Shown piece by piece: positions 61,004 through 64,000 of a stretch of DNA of 64,000 nt (position 1 is the first letter of the stretch; every line of letters begins with the position of its first letter). Source of the stretch: Crossaster papposus (taxonomy: Eukaryota; Echinodermata; Asteroidea; Velatida; Solasteridae); contig JBAIAA010000873.1 of the NCBI GenBank assembly GCA_037893245.1, positions 1 to 64,000 on the forward strand, given 5' to 3'. The translations under genes were made by a program, and so were the position numbers. Below the pieces are notes generated by a model, which did no database searches, was not told where the DNA came from, and saw only the letters and a list, made by a program, of their open reading frames with translations.

Positions 61004-63941
61004 ACAAATAAGGGCATGAAGGAAAGCATGCCCCGGGAAGGGGCTGGGTGTTAGGAGATAGAGGGGGGCCCCCAGGAATGGCAAAATTACCAATTTGACC
61101 CGGGGCATGCTTTGTTAGTATTTTATTTCGATTTTCTGAAACTGTTAACGTTAACACACGCGTTTCAAATTCGCCATAGGTTTGTGCACACAATCTCCGC
61201 CCACAAATAAGGGCATGAAGGAAAGCATGCCCCGGGAAGGGGCTGGGTGTTAGGAGATAGAGGGGGGCCTCCAGGAATGGCAAAATTAGCAATTTGACCC
61301 GGGGCATGCTTTGCTAGTATTTTATTTCGATTTTCTGAAAATGTTAACGTTAACACACGCGTTTCAAATTCGCCATAGGTTTGTGCACACAATCCCCGCC
61401 CACAAATAAGGGCATGAAGGAAAGCATGCCCCGGGAAGGGGCTGGGTGTTAGGAGATAGAGGGGGGCCTCCAGGAATGGCAAAATTAGCAATTTGACCCG
61501 GGGAATGCTTTGTTAGTATTTTATTTCGATTTTCTGAACATTTTAACGTTAACACACGCGTTTCATTTCGCCATAGGTTTGTGCACACAATCCCCGCCCA
61601 CAAATAAGGGCATGAAGGAAAGCATGCCCCGAGAAGGGGCTGGGTGTTAGGAGATAGAGGGGGGCCTCCAGGAAGGGCAAAATTAGCAATTTGACCCGGG
61701 GCATGCTTTGTTAGTATTTTATTTTGATTTTCTGAAAATGTTAACGTTAACACACGCGTTTCAAATTCGCCATAGGTTTGTGCACACAATCCCCGCCCAC
61801 AAATAAGGGCATGAAGGAAAGCATGCCCCGGGAAGGGGCTGGGTGTTAGGAGATATAGGGGGGCCTCCAGGAATGGCAAAATTAGCAATTTGACCCGGGG
61901 CATGCTTTGTTAGTATTTTATTTCGATTTTCTGAAAATGTTAACGTTAACACACGCGTTTCAAATTCGCCATAGGTTTGTGCACACAATCCCCGCCCACA
62001 AATAAGGGCATGAAGGAAAGCATGCCCCGGGAAGGGGCTGGGTGTTAGGAGATAGAGGGGGGCCTCCAGGAATGGCAAAATTTGCAATTTGACCCGGGGC
62101 ATGCTTTGTTAGTATTTTATTTCGATTTTCTGAAAATTGTAACGTTAACACACGCGTTTCAAATTCGCCATAGGTTTGTGCACACAATCCCCGCCCACAA
62201 ATAAGGGCATGAAGGAAAGCATGCCCCGGGAAGGGGCTGGGTGTTAGGAGATAGAGGGGGGCCTCCAGGAATGGCAAAATTAGCAATTTGACCCGGGGCA
62301 TGCTTTGTTAGTATTTTATTTCGATTTTCTGAAAATGTTAACGTTAACACACGCGTTTCAAATTCGCCATAGGTTTGTGCACACAATCCCCGCCCACAAA
62401 TAAGGGCATGAAGGAAAGCATGCCCCGGGAAGGGGCTGGGTGTTAGGAGATAGAGGGGGCCTCCACAGGAATGGCAAAATTAGCAATTTGACCCGGGGCA
62501 TGCTTTGTTAGTATTTTATTTCGATTTTCTGAAAATGTTAACGTTAACACACGCGTTTCAAATTCGCCATAGGTTTGTGCACACAATCCCCGCCCACAAA
62601 TAAGGGCATGAAGGAAAGCATGCCCCGGGAAGGGGCTGGGTGTTAGGAGATAGAGGGGGGCCTCCAGGAATGGCAAAATTTGCAATTTGACCTGGGGCAT
62701 GCTTTGTTAGTATTTTATTTCGATTGTCTGAAAATTGTAACGTTAACACACGCGTTTCAAATTCGCCATAGGTTTGTGCACACAATCCCCGCCCACAAAT
62801 AAGGGCTTGAAGGAAAGCATGCCCCGGGAAGGGGCTGGGTGTTAGGAGATAAAGGGGGCCTCCACAGGAATGGCAAAATTAGCAATTTGACCCGGGGCAT
62901 GCTTTGTTAGTATTTTATTTCGATTTTCTGTAAATTGTAACGTTAACACACGCGTTTCAAATTCGCCATAGGTTTGTGCACACAATCCCCGCCCACAAAT
63001 AAGGGCATGAAGGAAAGCATGCCCCGGGAAGGGGCTGGGTGTTAGGAGATAGAGGGGGGCCTCCAGGAATGGCAAAATTAGCAATTTGACCCGGGGCATG
63101 CTTTGCTAGTATTTTATTTCGATTTTCTGAAAATGTTAACGTTAACACACGCGTTTCAAATTCGCCATAGGTTTGTGCACACAATCCCCGCCCACAAATA
63201 AGGGCATGAAGGAAAGCATGCCCCGGGAAGAGGCTGGGTGTTAGGAGATAGAGGGGGGCCTCCAGGAATGGCAAAATTAGCAATTTGACCCGGGGCATGC
63301 TTTGCTAGTATTTTATTTCGATTTTCTGAAATTGTTAACGTTAACACACGCGTTTCAAATTCGCCATAGGTTTGTGCACACAATCCCCGCCCACAAATAA
63401 GGGCATGAAGGAAAGCATGCCCCGAGAAGGGGCTGGGTGTTAGGAGATAGAGGGGGGCCTCCAGGAATGGCAAAATTAGCAATTTGACCCGGGGCATGCT
63501 TTGTTAGTATTTTATTTCGATTTTCTGAAAATGTTAACGTTAACACACGCGTTTCAAATTCGCCATAGGTTTGTGCACACAATCCCCGCCCACAAATAAG
63601 GGCATGAAGGAAAGCATGCCCCGGGAAGGGGCTGGGTGTTAGGAGATAGAGGGGGGCCTCCAGGAAGGGCAAAATTAGCAATTTGACCCGGGGCATGCTT
63701 TGTTAGTATTTTATTTCGATTTTCTGAAAATTTTAACGTTAACACACGCGTTTCAAATTCGCCATAGCTTTGTGCACACAATCCCCGCCCACAAATAAGG
63801 GCATGAAGGAAAGCATGCCCCGGGAAGGGGCTGGGTGTTAGGAGATAGAGGGGGGCCTCCAGGAAGGGCAAAATTAGCAATTTGACCCGGGGCATGTTTT
63901 GTTAGTATTTTATTTCGATTTTCTGAAAATTTTAACGTTAC

Positions 63942-64000
63942 CACACGCGTTTCAAATTCGCCATAGGGGCTGGGTGTTAGGAGATAGAGGGGGGCCTCCA
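63942..64000 (+). repeat. Partial last monomer with a 60-bp internal deletion
   Basis: The copy begins with CACACGCG but passes from CCATAGG directly to GGCTGGGTG at 63967/63968. Monomer positions 27-86 are missing, including ApaLI, one SphI and one SmaI site and the left arm of the inverted repeat. AGG is present at both ends of the lost segment (positions 24-26 and 84-86), so a 3-bp microhomology could have guided the loss. The window ends inside this copy. The base before it is also changed (GTTAC for GTTAA). Confidence 0.92.

Larger units (their letters stand above)
55747..63941 (+). repeat. Right segment: mostly non-HOR monomers with indels
   Basis: About 41 monomers with scattered private changes and no dominant multi-monomer unit. 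Length changes are more varied than elsewhere: three C-run expansions, a 14-bp tandem duplication, a 2-bp AT insertion (CCATATAGG near 59974), CTCCACAGG insertions near 62465 and 62865, and a 1-bp loss in TTTCATTTCGCC near 61566. Partial echoes exist, such as TGCTAGTA near 61313, 63105 and 63304 and GGAAGGGC near 61674, 63665 and 63864. One four-monomer block is related to 36448-37243. Confidence 0.8.
1..64000 (+). repeat. 199-bp satellite DNA array, about 321 head-to-tail monomers
   Basis: The same 199-bp unit recurs without a break. Starting from CACACGCG at 1, later starts fall at 200, 399, 1392, 3981, 16570, 25921, 45400, 57743 and 63942. Coordinate arithmetic (multiples of 199 plus the net length of visible indels) gives 321 full copies and one partial copy. 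All copies share one orientation; no inverted monomer or foreign insertion was seen. Most copies differ from the consensus by only a few bases. Length changes sit mainly in a G run at monomer positions 108-113. The monomer has 8 CpG sites. Such arrays are typical of eukaryotic heterochromatin; a centromeric role is possible but not shown by the sequence. Both ends of the array lie at or beyond the window edges. I do not recognise the family. Confidence 0.98.

Noticed and set aside
1-64000. CRISPR array
   Set aside because: There are no short repeats separated by unique spacers. The whole 199-bp unit is conserved, including what would be spacers, and no cas genes are present.
1-64000. A new multi-gene system (defence, metabolic or mobile)
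   Set aside because: No non-repetitive DNA exists in the window to encode one.

Overview
The whole window is one uninterrupted satellite-DNA array. A 199-bp monomer is repeated head to tail, always in the same orientation, about 321 full times from base 1 to base 63941; a truncated 322nd copy then runs to the window edge. Counted on the reference copy 3981-4179, the monomer is 47% GC. A G/C-rich half (about positions 41-125) is followed by an A/T-rich half (about 126-192). I see no unique sequence, transposon, RNA gene, CRISPR array, promoter or credible protein-coding gene. The open frames of about 113 codons on the minus strand are an artefact of the repeat: 199 is one more than a multiple of 3, so each frame reads the same DNA in successive phases until it meets a fixed stop.

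A 64-kb pure tandem array with a near-nucleosomal period and nested higher-order repeats (HORs) points to eukaryotic heterochromatin (centromeric, pericentromeric, subtelomeric or knob), probably resolved by long-read assembly. I do not recognise the monomer family and cannot name the organism.

Layout (coordinates start at the CACACGCG of each monomer). 1-3781: diverged monomers with a weak 3-mer duplication (1392/1989). 3782-6775: an 8-monomer period of 1596 bp, two copies. 6776-14978: an 8-mer block copied 3796 bp downstream, plus a poly-G-bearing unit in three copies (8766, 12164, 13569). 14979-24529: a 9-mer unit (14979, 16769, 20948) lying partly inside a 3980-bp, 20-monomer tandem duplication (16570/20550). 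24530-29100: a 3-mer duplication and then an 8-mer duplication (25921/27511). 29101-35651: shuffled subfamilies with a local dimer (33861/34259). 35652-41821: 16-mer duplication. 41225-44008: 8-mer duplication. 45400-52762: 18-mer duplication followed by a 15-mer step. 52365-53558: 3-mer. 53757-55746: 5-mer. 55747-63941: mostly non-HOR, with poly-C expansions, small indels and one block (58738-59533) that matches 36448-37243 about 22 kb away. The last copy carries a 60-bp internal deletion.

There are no genes to work together here. The biology on show is the evolution of the array: unequal exchange at several unit lengths, chimeric monomers at block joins, slippage of G and C runs, and a short hypervariable segment next to a conserved palindrome. 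Each monomer also has a perfect 15-bp inverted repeat around a G-rich loop, which could extrude as a hairpin. No undescribed enzymatic or defence system is visible.
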